Notes: a model not told the origin generated them from the sequence alone. Shown: positions 23,001-35,466, counted from the stretch's first letter. The stretch: DNA of 64,000 nucleotides from Chenopodium formosanum (GCA_024500155.1 CM044879.1:1813501-1877500); one strand, 5' to 3'. Numbers and translations are program-made.

Positions 23001-25347
23001 TTAATTAAATTGAAACAATTTCTATTCAGTGAACGTAACATGCTTTTTGGGTTGATGACAATGTAAAGAGGCAATGTATGATGTACATCCTTCTTTAATA
23101 ATTGATGTGTCATGTTATCATAAAGTATATACTCGTAAGCGCACCTAGTATTTCCAACAGTCCAAGCAAACTACTTTAATTTCAAACTCATAATCGAGTA
23201 ATTAAGTATAATCGACAAGTCGAGATGATCCAACTCAACAAGATACCTCTAGTATGTAAAAAGGTAACAAGTTATGATAAGATGAGTTATAAAATTGACT
23301 AATGCAAAAATCACCTTTTAATATGGTGATGCCAATGCCCTAGCTTGGTGGTGCCTTACAACCCACAAATTAAATCTTGATAAGAAAATACCATAAGCTG
23401 TCAATATATATATATATTAGTTAGTCACACGGTGTTTATCTATAATAAGCAAACAATGGTTGGAAACCACATCTATCTTTACATACTAAAAGAGTTAGCA
23501 ATAAAGTTTAATGAATTATGAAGATGCAATGAGTATTTTACTTAAAGAAGAAATTGAAAGAGGTAATCTTTATATTGTGGTCCTTTTGTAAAGTTGAAAC
23601 ATTTAAACAATGAGGCCTAACTTTGGTGGCATTGTTGATTGTGATGCTTCGAGACATTGCACTAGAAATAATTAATAAAGATGTGTACATTAAAATGGAA
23701 TGTTTAATTTATTGATTAGAAGAAATTAAAAGAGACAAGCTTTATATTTTGTTAGGCCTCATTGCAACTTAAGATTATGAGATTGCTCATGTTTCCTTTT
23801 CTCAGCATACTTTTATAATTTTTTAAAATTTTTTTTAAAGGTTTTATTGGTTTTATTTTGAGAACAAAAGGTGTGTGGATAATGAATTCAATCATATTTA
23901 ACTCCTTTAATTAAGTTTATGGTTTGAGCTATATCCATCGGAATTATAAATATAATATAATACTACGTATATATACACTGCATAATATAATATACAATAA
24001 TAGCTCAATAATTCTTATTTTTTGTTAGTCTACTTGAGAATGCAAGAATAATTTGATTGTCTACATAAATGAGCTAGTAGTAAAGCCATAAAACTTAACT
24101 TGATGATTGAAGTAAATATGTATCATTGCTTTAAAAAAAAAAAAAAGTAAATATGTATTATAGGCTCATAGCAACTATTTTGACAATGTTTCAAATTAAA
24201 GCACTAGCTAGCTAGATAATTAAATTTATTCACTCAACTTTTCTGAGTTTTTGACAATGTTTCAAAGCACATGTTATACGTGTTACTTCACTAATCTTTG
24301 TACTTTGGTTTCAATAATGTACTTTAGCCCTATTAGGCATAGAATGAGACATTTATAAAGCAAATAAAGCATGGATATAACTTTGCTTCACCTATATCTA
24401 ATTTGGTTTAACTTGATCTTTTACTTTGATTTCAGTGGATATCAACTCAGACATGATATATATCTATGTAACACTCTAATAATTCATGCAGTTTTACATT
24501 AAATCATTAATATATATTAAATCTATTAATATATATGACGTAAAAACAAATAACCTCATCTATGAATCTATGATGCACCTTTATACAATTATATCTATGA
24601 TGCACCTTTATACAATTATATCTATGATACACTATTCTCTTTAATGCATATGTAATGATCTTTAATGCATATGTCATGTATATATATTTAGATTATTAAT
24701 TATTACTCCTATTAATTGAAATAATATATTTCCTTTATCACGAATCAAATTACTCACAACACTTTCCTTACACAACCGTCCCAAAATACTTTTAACATTT
24801 TTCTCACCAAGCAAAGGTTTTTTTTTTTAAAAAAATTATTTTTTTTAAAAAAAAACAATTCCTATTACGGATTACAAAATGCTCTTTGTTTTTATTTTTC
24901 ATTATAGTAAAACTTTTCTAGCATAGCAAAATAAATATTCGACCATTAAAATCTCTAAGTGTGCGTTACTAAGTTTATTTATATAGGTGATACTATGAAC
25001 TTTTATTTTATGACTAATCTAATAATATCTTATACAACAAAGTTAAGTTATATTGTGTCACTTAAAAATATAAAGAAATTATTACATATAACACTCTATA
25101 AAAGTGTGTCACTTAAAATTTTTAAAATTCTGTATCAATCAAAGTGTTGAGACTAATTCGACATAGATGAGATAAAAAGGAGAAGAAAAATATGAAGTTG
25201 AGGCGGCGCCAAAGGTGGTCCCCATGTCTTAAGCATAAGAAAAGTGTGACAATAACATATTTGATCAAAGTAGTTTCATTTTTCATAGTTGAGATAAAAC
25301 TCCCCCATATATCTCACACCTTGTCCCTAGGTTGTTACATTACCTGT
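20095..25347. other. Gene-free, block A end and flank to the NAC promoter
   Basis: No gene is seen. The duplicated block runs to at least 22187, and beyond that nothing in the window allows comparison. A possible SINE is at about 22658-22920 (separate entry). Short direct repeats of a TATCTATGATGCACC phrase occur near 24558-24628. Confidence 0.5.
22658..22920 (+). mobile_element. Possible tRNA-derived SINE
   Basis: GGATAGTTCAAATAGTCAGAGC resembles a Pol III A box region. GGGATCGATTCTCACCC, about 35 bp later, resembles a B box. A unique body and a TTTTTTTT run follow near 22902-22909. This spacing fits plant SINEs. Target duplications were not found, so the limits are approximate. Confidence 0.4.
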
Positions 25348-25371
25348 GGGGGGTCCCACACTTACACGTGT
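25348..25371. promoter_or_regulatory. TCP-type site and G-box upstream of the NAC gene
   Basis: GGTCCCAC at 25352-25359 fits the class I TCP site, and the palindrome ACACGTGT at 25364-25371 contains CACGTG, the bZIP/bHLH G-box (also ABRE-like). They lie about 240-260 bp before the NAC ATG. A TATA-like TTATTATATAAGGC is at 25508-25521. Motif matches only. Confidence 0.45.
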
Positions 25372-25612
25372 AGCCTTCTTACTGGTACAGTTTGGTACTT
25401 GAGTGGCAACCCACCAGCCAATCCTCCTTTCCTTTGCCTCTCCCCTAATATTTCCCACCCACATTAATACTATATTTGCCAAACAAGGCATTACATAATT
25501 TCAACTTTATTATATAAGGCTTCACCAAATTATCATAATTAAAAAAAAAAAAGTTTTTAAGGTTCTTGTACATGTACATGATATCATTTTATTTTCTTCA
25601 ACAACATAAACT

Positions 25613-27145
25613 ATGGAAAGCACAGACTCTTCCTCTACACAACCTTACCCTCAGCTACCTCCCGGTTTTCGTTTCCATCCGACTGATGAAGAACTCATTG
25701 TTCATTACCTCAAACGGAAGGCCTCATCCTCTCCTCTTCCTGTGGCGATCATAGCTGAGGTCGATTTGTACAAGTTCGACCCTTGGGAACTTCCTAGTAC
25801 GTGTACACACGTACAAATTAAACAATTAAATTATTAATTTTCATACTGTAAAGATTATTTTATGATATGATACGAATATGATTATATATTACTTTTATTA
25901 TTTTATTTAGGTAAGGCGATATTTGGAGAACAAGAGTGGTACTTTTTTAGTCCTAGAGATCGGAAGTACCCAAATGGGGCCCGGCCAAATAGAGCCGCAA
26001 CTTCAGGTTATTGGAAAGCAACAGGAACTGATAAGCCTATATTAACATCAATTGGTAACCAAAAAGTTGGTGTTAAGAAGGCTCTTGTTTTCTATGGTGG
26101 TAAGCCTCCTAGAGGGATCAAAACTGATTGGATTATGCACGAGTATCGCGTTATTGATGCTAATTCTAGCTCCAAGCTGCCTCATCCTCTCGTCGATCAT
26201 CCCTCCAAGAAAGCCTCTCTTCGGGTATGTATGCTTAGTTATTTGCTTAGCTTCTTCAATGGGTTGCACTTGCTTTTGTTAGTCATGCTATGATGATATA
26301 TATATATATACAACTTCTTAGGCCATATATCGATCTTCACCTTATTATCATCGAACTGAAATGATTAAAACTGTAAGTTACTTATCATATTTAAACTGGT
26401 TTGTACTGATCACAACTAATTTTGTTAATTCAATAGTAATTTTGTTTTTACAAGTTAGAAAATTACAACGCACCATAAAAATTATCTATTGTTTTTTTTT
26501 TTTTTTTTGCATGTCAATATAAATCAATTGGTATATTTCAATATTTGTGTTTGTATGTACTAAAACAATTTCTTCCTTTTTATTTTAATGATTGATAACT
26601 AGCTTGATGATTGGGTTCTATGCCGAATTTACAAGAAGAACAACACTCAACGACCAATGGATCACGAACGAGACGATCTAATTGAGGAGATGATAAAGCA
26701 ACAAAAGCTAATGAGAACAATCTGCTCAAAAAATACACCCTCTAATGGACTACTAATGGATCACACTAACAATGATCAAAACATATATGAATTTACACAA
26801 TTAGGCCCTTCAACCTCAAGGCATGACTTGTACGGAATGCAAGGGGATGACAACAACAACAACAAGCGTGGCGAACATCTATACTGGGATGATCCGATGG
26901 GGTCCGTCGGATCATCCTCAGGCCGGCGATTCCACCACGTACAATCCGATCAGACGACGGGGAGTACCGGGACAGATGGCAATAGCTCATCATTTGTATC
27001 AATGTTAAGCCAACTACCTCAAGGGATGACTACTACTAGTGGTGTCCCTTTTAGTATGGGAAGTCCCTTATTAGTTGGGAACATTGGTGATGGTGTTGTT
27101 CTAAGGCCTCCTTTTCAGCTTTCTGGTGGAACATGGAATTCATAG
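25613..27145 (+). CDS. NAC-domain transcription factor, NAP/NAM group
   Basis: Exons 25613-25796, 25911-26224 and 26603-27145 join in phase into 346 residues. The NAC domain runs over residues 16-178 with all five subdomains: LPPGFRFHPTDEEL, IIAEVDLYKFDPWEL, WYFFSPRDRKYPNGARPNRA through SGYWKATGTDKP, VGVKKALVFYGGKPPRGIKT with WIMHEYR, and DDWVLCRIYKK. Both introns sit at the positions usual for NAC genes. The C-terminal half is Asn/Gly/Ser-rich, as expected for an activation region, and includes DDNNNNKRG and a Gly/Ser/Thr stretch. The MESTDSS start and the SSPLPVAIIAEVDLYKFDPW wording place it with the NAP/NAC018/NAC025/NAC056 group, whose known members act in leaf senescence, embryo development or fruit ripening. 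Which of these is the true orthologue cannot be told here. It acts in the nucleus as a DNA-binding dimer by family analogy. Confidence 0.95.
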
Positions 27146-28264
27146 TTTTATTTAATTTCTTCATCAAATTAAATTATGGGAAATTTATACTCTTATTGAA
27201 GCAAATACAAGTGTAAGAAAGTATACTGTATACATAACTATTTATTATGATTTTATATGTATTATTGTGAGAAATTTACTTGGAAAATACAGGATTTTGA
27301 TAGTTTATTGCATATTTAACTTTGGGGTAATTATTTTGGTTTTGCATGTCATGTCATTTTTTTTTTTTTTTTTTTGAAACCTGGTTTTGCATGTCATTAT
27401 TATGCCTTAAATCATTGTTACTAAAGAAAAAGAGTACTACATGCTTGTAAGAAGTTAGGAATACCATTCAAAATAAATACAGAGTACATGCTACTAAATA
27501 ATTAAGAAGTTAGGAATAACGTTCAAAATAAATATAAGAAGTTAGAAGCAACGTGTTAATATAAGGTTTATATAATTTATATATGACTATGCATATATAA
27601 ACATGTATGAATGTACATAGTATTTAATAATATAAACCGCTAGCGTAATGCCACATGTACTTTTTATAGTTTTGATCTTTTCTAATCACGTACATACTTA
27701 TATTATTTTTTCTTTTTAATCGGGTTGTATTTTCTTAAAATTGTATATAGCTTTGTCTCAAATTCAACATATGTAAATACTGATGTATGTTATGTTGTTT
27801 TATACTAGTATATGACCTTTTTTATAGTAAAATTGCATTGTGGTCTTTTGACTAATGTGTTTATTCTAAATTAAAAGCTATACACACAATTTGAAGGACA
27901 TTTATACCTACTCATTAGTATATCTGAAAACAAATTACTATCACGTGTACGTTTTCAGATGGTCTTTACACGTAGTTTTTTTAAAAAAATTTAATCCTAA
28001 TTCAATGTATTAGTTTTTTTTCTTTCATCCACACACCATTCTCTCTCTCAAACTTTTCATCTATCTTCATAATGAAAAATATGATAAAATCATAAGCATT
28101 GTGTTCCATTAAACTCATGGAATTTTTAGAATTTAAACTCAACTCAATTTAGCTCCATCTAATTCAATTCATTTCATATAAATTCCATATACTTATAAAT
28201 GTTATAATAACAAACAAAAGTACTTCAGTATAATTACATATGCCACCGGATAAATAAAACTTTT
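27146..28264. other. 3' flank of the NAC gene, no gene
   Basis: AT-rich with poly-T near 27357-27375 and repeated GTTAGGAATAACGTTCAAAATAAAT-like phrases near 27455-27555. No coding signal. Confidence 0.5.
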
Positions 28265-28611
28265 GTATACACCCGGTTTACAATAATATTACTGTACATC
28301 GAGCAGTATAAGGGTAACTTCTACCTAATTTTAGGGTAACTTTTTGTCTTTTTTTGGGTAACTTTAAACATAATACAATTTATATATATATAGGCAACAA
28401 GAAAAATTTTATAATGGTAATTTAATTACATTCAATCACTAATAATTGATTTTTAGTCATTTAAAATGTGATTTTTTACTAATAATTTTTATTTGTATTG
28501 GATTAATTTTATGCATATTATGGTAACTTTAATTTTATTCATTTCAGGGGTAACTTTTGATCACTTTAGTCTATCTTTATAATGGATGTACAATAATTAT
28601 TGTATACCCGA
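28265..28611. mobile_element. E element: inverted-repeat element with GGGTAACTT core
   Basis: The left end CGGTTTACAATAATATTACT (then GTACATC) and the right-strand end CGGGTATACAATAATTATTG (then TACATCC) are inverted relatives. The core has repeated GGGTAACTT(T) words. The layout is like the GTGTGGCC family (inverted ends plus short GTAAC-type repeats), but the ends differ. No coding capacity. Confidence 0.55.
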
Positions 28612-28826
28612 TTTATATCTATAGTACGTAATATTTATTTTATGACATGAAAATTTGAAAGGAATCCTGAATATTTTTTTTAATTTCAATTTCATGTCCC
28701 TTTGACTCAAAATCATGTTTCTTTATTCTTCAAATAATTCAAATTCTTTATTTAAAAAAAAAAAAACAAATTCTTAAATTTTGATCTTTTTTCAAAAAAA
28801 AAAAAAAAAAAAACAAATATGATATG

Positions 28827-28917
28827 CTACCTCCGCTTCACATTACTCGCAATAAAAGAATATTTAATGTCTCACAAATAATACCCCTTTGTTGCGAGTA
28901 ATGCGAAGCGGAGGTAG
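28827..28917. mobile_element. Stowaway-like MITE, 91 bp, near-palindrome
   Basis: CTACCTCCGCTTCACATTAC at the left is complementary to the right end, GTAATGCGAAGCGGAGGTAG. The CTCCG termini are typical of Stowaway (Tc1/mariner) MITEs. TA follows on the right. The left flank is TG rather than TA. Confidence 0.75.
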
Positions 28918-29595
28918 TATAATCATTTGACCATTAGACGGTCAAGTTAAAACACAAATCATCTATAAAAAAATCTAAATCCGTGCATTACAAACGTTTA
29001 TTATAGTGGGTTTCTTTTTAAATAAAAGCATAAAGAATCACAAAAACAATGGTTTAAATATATTATTTTGTCCCGGGTTTTAGCTAGCTAGGTATTATCG
29101 CCCACAACTTCACCAACAAAATTAGCTAATTAGCATCGACATCAACTTTAAATTCATCGACCTAAGAACAAATCTTGCATCCCTTTTAATATCTAACTTC
29201 CAATAATTTAGATTAATTTGATATCTAGGGAATATAGTACAAATCGGGAAACCTCAAGTGCAACATGTTGGACCATAGCTTACTTAATCAAGGGGAATCA
29301 AATATTTAATCTCTTTCAATCCTGTTTCCAGATCCCATTTCCATTTTAAGGAAAGAGTACAAAATGCCTTTTCAGATTTGATGTCATTAAGACTTACATT
29401 TAGTGTGTAGATTTTGACATAAGCTAATGAAAACAACGTGATGATTCTAATAATTCTATGGTTCTCATTTCTTAGTGGACGACGTGTTTCTACTTTGCCA
29501 ATCCTCGCTTGCCACGTAAATAATCTTAATTAAGTTTATTTTGTGTATTTTGGAGATATTATTTTGTTTTGCATCTGTTTCACCCTTTAGACTAA
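28918..29595. other. Gene-free
   Basis: AT-rich sequence with no coding or RNA-gene signal that I can see. Confidence 0.5.
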
Positions 29596-29737
29596 GGGTC
29601 TGTTCACATTTACTTAATTCTAGTTTAGTTCAGTTCAGCTCCAATCAGTCCAGTTCAGTTTAGTGCAGCTCCTAATTTCCCTCTCTCATAAAATATTCAT
29701 TTCAGCTCAGTTCAGTTCTGTTAATGTGAACATACCC
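29596..29737. mobile_element. Tourist-like MITE, member 1
   Basis: It opens GGGTCTGTTCACATTTAC after TAA, ends GTGAACATACCC, and is filled with CAGTTCAGTTCAGCTCC phrases and CCCTCTCTCATAAAATATTCA. It is the same family as 39776-39942 and 44841-44947. The 3-bp TAA-type target is seen best in member 2 and points to PIF/Harbinger. Confidence 0.7.
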
Positions 29738-30389
29738 AAATTCGAATTCGGGGGATTAGTTATGAGTGGTTAGGGTCCAATCTCATCTCAATTGTTGTTG
29801 CGGAGTATTGAATACACGGTTTGCTTACCAAATGCAGCACTACAGCCCCAATCATCGCTGCACCAACATCCAACTGGTGGAGAATGGAGATTATGTTAAT
29901 TAGATCACTTCTAAATCATATTTTCATCAATTGTTGTTAATGGGGCATGCCCCTCTCTTTCAAAAAGAAAAAAAAAAAAAAAAAACACCACTGTTATTAG
30001 TCATGTTTCTGATGACTATTATCTAAAAATTTGATGTCAGTATTGAGTAGTTTGAATGGAATAAATACTTGGTATATATTACATTAGTTCTTTACTCCTT
30101 ATATATATATGTACTATTGTACACTGTGTACGAGTAGGAATGTTTACTGGATACTAGGCCCATTTATGGGCTTCTTGGGCTGGTGAAGCCTTCTGCATTT
30201 TGATGCTACTTCATCATAAGGTCCAAGTTCTGTGTTAGCGGAAAGACGAGGTCTTGTGCTGCGACTGCGCCACCGAATGATAATTGACTTGAAAATTTAG
30301 TAGTCGTTTGAAATATAATTATCATAATGTTTAATGATTATGTAGTTCGTAATTGACATGTTTTTCTCCAAATAATAAGCAGAGCGTTT
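29738..30389. other. Gene-free
   Basis: Contains a poly-A run near 29970-29985 and no coding signal. The stretch around 30140-30290 is less AT-rich but gives no recognisable protein. Confidence 0.45.
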
Positions 30390-30570
30390 TGTGTGCAGCT
30401 GACCGCACCATGTGGCTACTTGTAAAATAACAAAGTAACCCCTAAAACACTGATCGAGTAACCCCTATAACACTGACGAATAACCTCAACACTGATCGGA
30501 TAATCCCTATAAAACTTACAAAGTAACCCTTATAATGGTTGGCCACATAGTGTGGCCAGCCACATATAAG
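30390..30570. mobile_element. GTGTGGCC-type inverted-repeat element, member B
   Basis: The left end TGTGTGCAGCTGACCGCACC and the right-strand end TATGTGGCTGGCCACACTAT are inverted relatives. The core has AAGTAACCCCTAAAACACTG-type repeats like member A. At about 180 bp it is the smallest member. Confidence 0.7.
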
Positions 30571-31482
30571 AGTTTGTGAATAACCCATTATATTTGTTTA
30601 TTTTTGGGATAAAGTAGTTATCAACATTTTTTAATATATCAAATTTTTAGTTTCATTTATGTAATTTTTATTCTTATTTTATAGTTTCTCGAATAATCTT
30701 TATTTTATGTTGGATTATAATTTTCAAAAATTATATTTGCACAATGAATATTAGAAGACTAATTGTATTTATATTATAACGTGAAAAATGAAACGAACAT
30801 ATTGTTTATTATTAAACTAATATGATTGTCATATTTCAAATGACAGCGTTAAAAACAACCGTAAATTACTACTTTCTTTATATTATAAAAATTGTAACCA
30901 TCTTCGGGGTCCGGAGTTCATTTTGCAGGTCCACATGAGGCCCAGATTTGAAGCCCACAAGCAGCCCATCGTGGCCCATAACGTCAATTTTTTGCTGAAA
31001 CAAGAATAATATAGAATGAAGAAATCAAAGCCACTAGACTCATACCTTAAATGAAAAATATGTAACATGAAAAAAGCAGGGCCATTAGTATTTGTTTTTA
31101 ATTTTTTATTTTATTTTATTTTATTTTGATATTTAAATTCATGGCTTAGACCCTATTCTCACCGCTTTAAAAAAAATTAATATTCAGCAAATACAATTTC
31201 AATTTACTAGTAGTAAAAATAAAATCACCAACAAGAATAATTTCAATTCTTTAAAAATAAGGTGAAGAAAATAGAGCATTAATTAATTGAAAACAATAAT
31301 TAAATTGGAAGTATAAATTACGTGCAAAAGATGTAATGGATGAGGTCAGGAAGGTGTTAAGTGTTTCGTCACTAGAGCCGAAGTCATGTATTGTCTAATG
31401 TGTGTACTCTGCACTTACAAAATCTTAAATAGATGGTTCACAATAATTTATCGTAAGCCACTATTATTAGGGACATCATGAT

Positions 31483-31484
<2 letters not shown>
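30571..31484. other. Gene-free
   Basis: AT-rich. The stretch near 30900-30990 is richer in GC, with several GGCCCA words, a motif common in plant promoters, but no gene start follows on either strand. Confidence 0.45.

Positions 31485-31567
<83 letters not shown>
31485..31567. repeat. (AT)n microsatellite
   Basis: An uninterrupted AT run of about 83 bp that ends exactly where a Stowaway MITE begins, so the MITE's TA target was the microsatellite edge. Confidence 0.97.
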
Positions 31568-31568
<1 letters not shown>

Positions 31569-31824
31569 TACCTCCGTTTTTTATTAGTTGACACGTTTTG
31601 ACTTTAGCACTATTCGCACACTCCTCTTTAACCATGTTTCGTGGTTTATACGTAATGAAAAATATTGTCATGTGGGGTCTTTTTAGATTCGTCACGGTAT
31701 ATATTTTCAAAATATCAACTATTTATAATTTTTACTTATCGGTAACTAAAGATATTAACGTTTTGATTTGTGCATTGGCAAACGTGACTAAAGAAACGTG
31801 TCAACTAAAAAGAAACGGAGGAAG
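31568..31824. mobile_element. Stowaway MITE, 257 bp
   Basis: The left end CTACCTCCGTTTTTTATTAG and the right-strand end CTTCCTCCGTTTCTTTTTAG are inverted, both followed by TTGACACG. TA lies on each side (31566-31567 and 31825-31826). A related partial copy starts at 12457. Confidence 0.88.
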
Positions 31825-31837
31825 TATATTTTAATCA

Positions 31838-32200
31838 TGATCGCTATATCAATTATGAAATGGTTGCTATGTTAAAATAAAAGTCATTATGTTAGTTTAA
31901 AAATCATAAGAGGGCATTTTTTTTTTAATATTATTATTTTTTTTTTTTAAGAAATCATAAGAGGTTTATTTTATTTTTTATTTTTTAAATGAATGTGTTT
32001 TAAATTGGTCAATAATATGAATAGTAAAGGTCACTATGCTTAACATAGCATTGGTTGACATATATTTATTTCTGCTTCCCAATAATATTAAAGGTTACAT
32101 GAGCTTAACTAAAGGTCACTATGTTAAAATTAGAATCTCTATGTTTAATACAACGTTATTTGCTTGCGTATATGTCAACAATAATATTATTGTGAACCAA
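31838..32200. repeat. Degenerate GTCACTATGTTAA-type repeats
   Basis: Phrases such as AAAGGTCACTATGTTAAAAT, AAAGTCATTATGTTAG and AAAGGTCACTATGCTTAACA recur. Poly-T blocks interrupt them. I found no clear inverted ends, so I only call it a repeat region, possibly another short-repeat-cored element. Confidence 0.4.
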
Positions 32201-33113
32201 GTTCACACAAGTTTTTTTTTTTTTTTTTTTTTTCACTTTATGTACTCATCCTCTACATATCTAAAATTTTATGGGCATTACGACACAATAATTATAATTT
32301 TAGTCAACTCTTAATCTAATACTACATCTTTAATATTCTTCTCCATCAATCATATCATATCATATCACTAATTTATAAAGCTGGTCTCGCAGCCAAGCCA
32401 CGAGCTGAGATAGCGACACTTTTCCCCAAATGTTGCGCCACGTAGGCGACAAATAGGTATTATTGTGACACATATGATACTAAGTAAGCAAATTTGGGAT
32501 TAATTTTTTAAGATAAAAATATTATAGACAGTTTTATTATTACTATAATACTAAAATTTCATATATATTAAATTAATCATAACTTTTAATAAATATCCTA
32601 TAACTCTGTTTTGTAACTATCATAAAATTCGTTTCAAAAAGTTCATTAAAATGAGATCCATTTATAATATATTTAATTCAGTTTAAAAAATAATAGAGAA
32701 TCATGAAAAATAATTTTAGTTTTGGTTAAAATACTTTTAGTTCAACAAAAATAATTTCAATTTAAATATTCTGCATTATTAAAAGGCATTATATAACTGT
32801 ATTTAATGTTCAATCCAAAAATCGTATCCTAAACTTTTATCAACTGGGCATTGCCTGGACACAAAATTAGTTATATAATAAAGCAAAAAGAACTAATTTA
32901 GTTAGAAAAAGTGTTGTGAGTTTTCTAAAAAAAAAGAAAAAAATTTTGCGAGTTATCAATTTGATAAAGCTACATGAACTAATTTGTTTAGTTAATGTTT
33001 TGGGAGGTTTACTTCAAAAAAAATATTTTGGGAGGTGAAAATGTGTAGAAATTGTATAAACACGACCTACCTTCTCATCACTGACACATCAACAACATAT
33101 ATTAAGGGATACA
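32201..33113. other. Gene-free
   Basis: AT-rich with a poly-T run at about 32213-32233. No coding signal. Confidence 0.5.
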
Positions 33114-33450
33114 GGGGGTGTTTGACAATTGGCTTTTTGTCCAACTTTAGGTTCTTGGCATTTTAGTTTGGTCAAACAGCCAAAAAATATGTTTAATAGT
33201 TGGCTTTTTTTGTTGGCTTTTAAGCTGGCTTAGCTTTTCCGCCAAAAGCTAATAGAAGTAGCTTTTTCTATTGGCTTTTGGCTTATTGGCTCACTTTATC
33301 ATTAATAAACAGCTGGCAATTATTAATAATTTTACAAAACACTTTTGTAAACAGTTGGCTTTATCAACTGACTAAAAAAACCAATACTTCCAGCTAGTCA
33401 AACAAAGGCAAGCGAAAAAGCCAACCGCCAATCGCCGATTGCCCTAGAAT
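33114..33450. mobile_element. hAT-like MITE candidate
   Basis: It opens GGGGGTGTTTGACAATTGGC and closes with GCCAACCGCCAATCGCCGAT. Subterminal TTGGCTTTTT phrases lie in inverted orientation, with many AGCTTTT/GGCTTTT words between. GTGTTTG-type termini are usual in hAT-like MITEs. I could not fix target duplications. Confidence 0.5.
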
Positions 33451-33718
33451 CAAAAGATATACTAGGATTTTAAAAAGTAATCTAAAATACACAAGATGAT
33501 AACATATCCTAACAAATACCACGTATATTTGTGTAAGTACATTATATTATCTCAATATATCCCAATAATAATAATATGTGTTAAAATTTTCCGACATCAC
33601 TATTCACTACTTCCAAAAAATCCTCTTTTACCACCAAAAAAAAAAAGTTTTCCTCTGTTTGTTTCAGGGTAATAAGTACAACAACAAAATTACAAATATG
33701 TATAGATTATAAATCTAA

Positions 33719-34114
33719 TCTAATATATTAAAAGGCGTTTATAAGAACGTCGTCCACGTGTCACGTAGACTCCCTTCATTACGCCACGTCACCAACTCAA
33801 CTAATCATTACGCCATGTCATGCACAAGTTGTTCCTAAGAACGTCCACGTGTCACGTAAATTAATCATTACGCTACGTCATGCACTTATAATAAAAAAAA
33901 TGCTCTCCATAAAATTTGAACACGCAACTGTTTTACCACCAAACTAAGTTATTTTTTATGTATTCTTTTGAATACAAAATGTTAATATGTAGCAAATGAC
34001 AATTCAATATGAATAATAAATTTAATTACAAAAAAATTGAGTTATAAATTACAATGTATATTAATGATCGAGCCTAAGTAATAAACCGGGGCATCGCCCG
34101 GGTTCAAAAACTAG
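33719..34114 (+). mobile_element. Non-autonomous Helitron, 396 bp
   Basis: It begins TCTAATATATTAAAAGGCG and ends CTAG at 34111-34114. A GC hairpin (CCGGGGCATCGCCCGG) lies just before, separated from the end by about a dozen bases. The flanks are A on the left and T on the right with no target duplication. All four Helitron criteria are met: 5' TC, 3' CTRR, a 3' hairpin and an A/T target. No helicase or Rep coding. Confidence 0.88.
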
Positions 34115-34179
34115 TTAAGAGTAACAAAAGAGTAATGATATACAACTTCTATAATTAGAAAATTTGTAAGGCTATAGGT

Positions 34180-34563
34180 TTCGACCTTTTGTTAGTTGAT
34201 ACTCTTGATATATAGGCGATGGAGCAGTGGGTTAGTCGGAATTGTTATTAGAGATAGTTTGGCTAATGACGTAGTTAGTCATCATACTTTCATGAGTTAG
34301 TTATTGAGGCATGATATTCATATGTTCTCATTAACTGACTAGGAATACAATAATGTTGCTCATGGATGATATATGTAAAACTTACAACCTACTATTGGCT
34401 CAATTTCAAGGATGTTGCATCTAGTCGTGTGTATCGAGATGTCAATCGTGTAGCTAGTTATAGTTATCAATCGCTTTTGGTTAAGATGGTGAAAAGGAAA
34501 GAAATTTCCACCAAAAATGTGATTTCACTCCAAATGTTCCTTATTCCACTGGCGTTGAATTGA
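34180..34563 (+). mobile_element. LINE RNase H-like C-terminal relic
   Basis: Broken translation gives DSLANDVVSHHTF, LRHDIHMFSLTD and then SRVYRDVNRVASYSYQSL. The last is the HVYREVNRVAD-type motif near the end of the RNase H domain in plant non-LTR elements. Stops interrupt it. It is not part of the Helitrons on either side. Confidence 0.5.
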
Positions 34564-34930
34564 GGAAAAATGTTTTCCTATTCTTTTCAAGGAAAAACAA
34601 CCCTAAAATTAATGGTTGATCCTCTACATGTTCCGTTATTTCTTATTGTAGTATTTTTTTGACGAATAGACTAACTTATCATCCACGGCATTTGTTTGAC
34701 ATTTAAGGTACATGGGCCCATTTATAGTACTTTGTATTAATTATTTTGTATTATTGTTTTCAAAAAAAATAATAATAATAATAATGATCAGCCCTTTAAC
34801 AAATAGACTATTATTCCGTATGGTTAATTTCTACAGAGTACGTTTCAAACGTGTATTTTTATACTAACCTCATTATGATAGCCTCCACAACAAAGGATGA
34901 TTGGACATTACATCAATACAATTAATCAAA

Positions 34931-35328
34931 CTAGTGTGTGGCTCATGCGATGCCCCGAGTTGCTAGTTTGTAATTAACATTCGATTAATTTTTGCTTAGT
35001 ATATTGAAAATCATCTTCAAAATTTAATATTTTGAAAAAAGATTTGTCTTAGAAGAACCATATTAAATATTTGTAACAAAATTTAATACAAGTTGTTAAA
35101 TTATCCTATGATATGTAAGGAATAGTACAATTAAGGACATATCATCTTCCTGTCAAAAAAAAAAAACGGACATATCATCTTATCCAAGTTAATTATGATT
35201 TTGTTGGATAAATTTACACAATATATGTATAGCTAAGGCGGTAAGACTTGGCACGTTTATAGAGCTTGAAAGGGTGACACGTGACACATATTCTGTTTTA
35301 GGAACGCTTTTTAATATAGAAGTATAGA
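34931..35328 (-). mobile_element. Non-autonomous Helitron, 398 bp, minus strand
   Basis: Read on the minus strand it starts TCTATACTTCTATATTAAAA at 35328 and ends CTAG at 34934-34931. A CGGGGCATCGCATGAGCC near-hairpin lies upstream of the end. The minus-strand flanks are A before and T after, with no target duplication. It is a relative of the 33719 element, inserted in the opposite orientation about 800 bp away. Confidence 0.82.
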
Positions 35329-35466
35329 TTTATAAGGCCGCCAAACAATCTATGTTATAAGCATTATTATTCGATAAAATTACAAATTTGTCCATGGAAT
35401 ATGAGCGTCAACTTACTAAAGCTACATTAAGTACCTATTATTAATTCAAAATACATAATTTTTGTT

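Noticed and set aside
28827..28917. microRNA precursor (also 47829-47918)
   Set aside because: The hairpins are explained by Stowaway termini, and no asymmetrical foldback typical of plant miRNA is needed.
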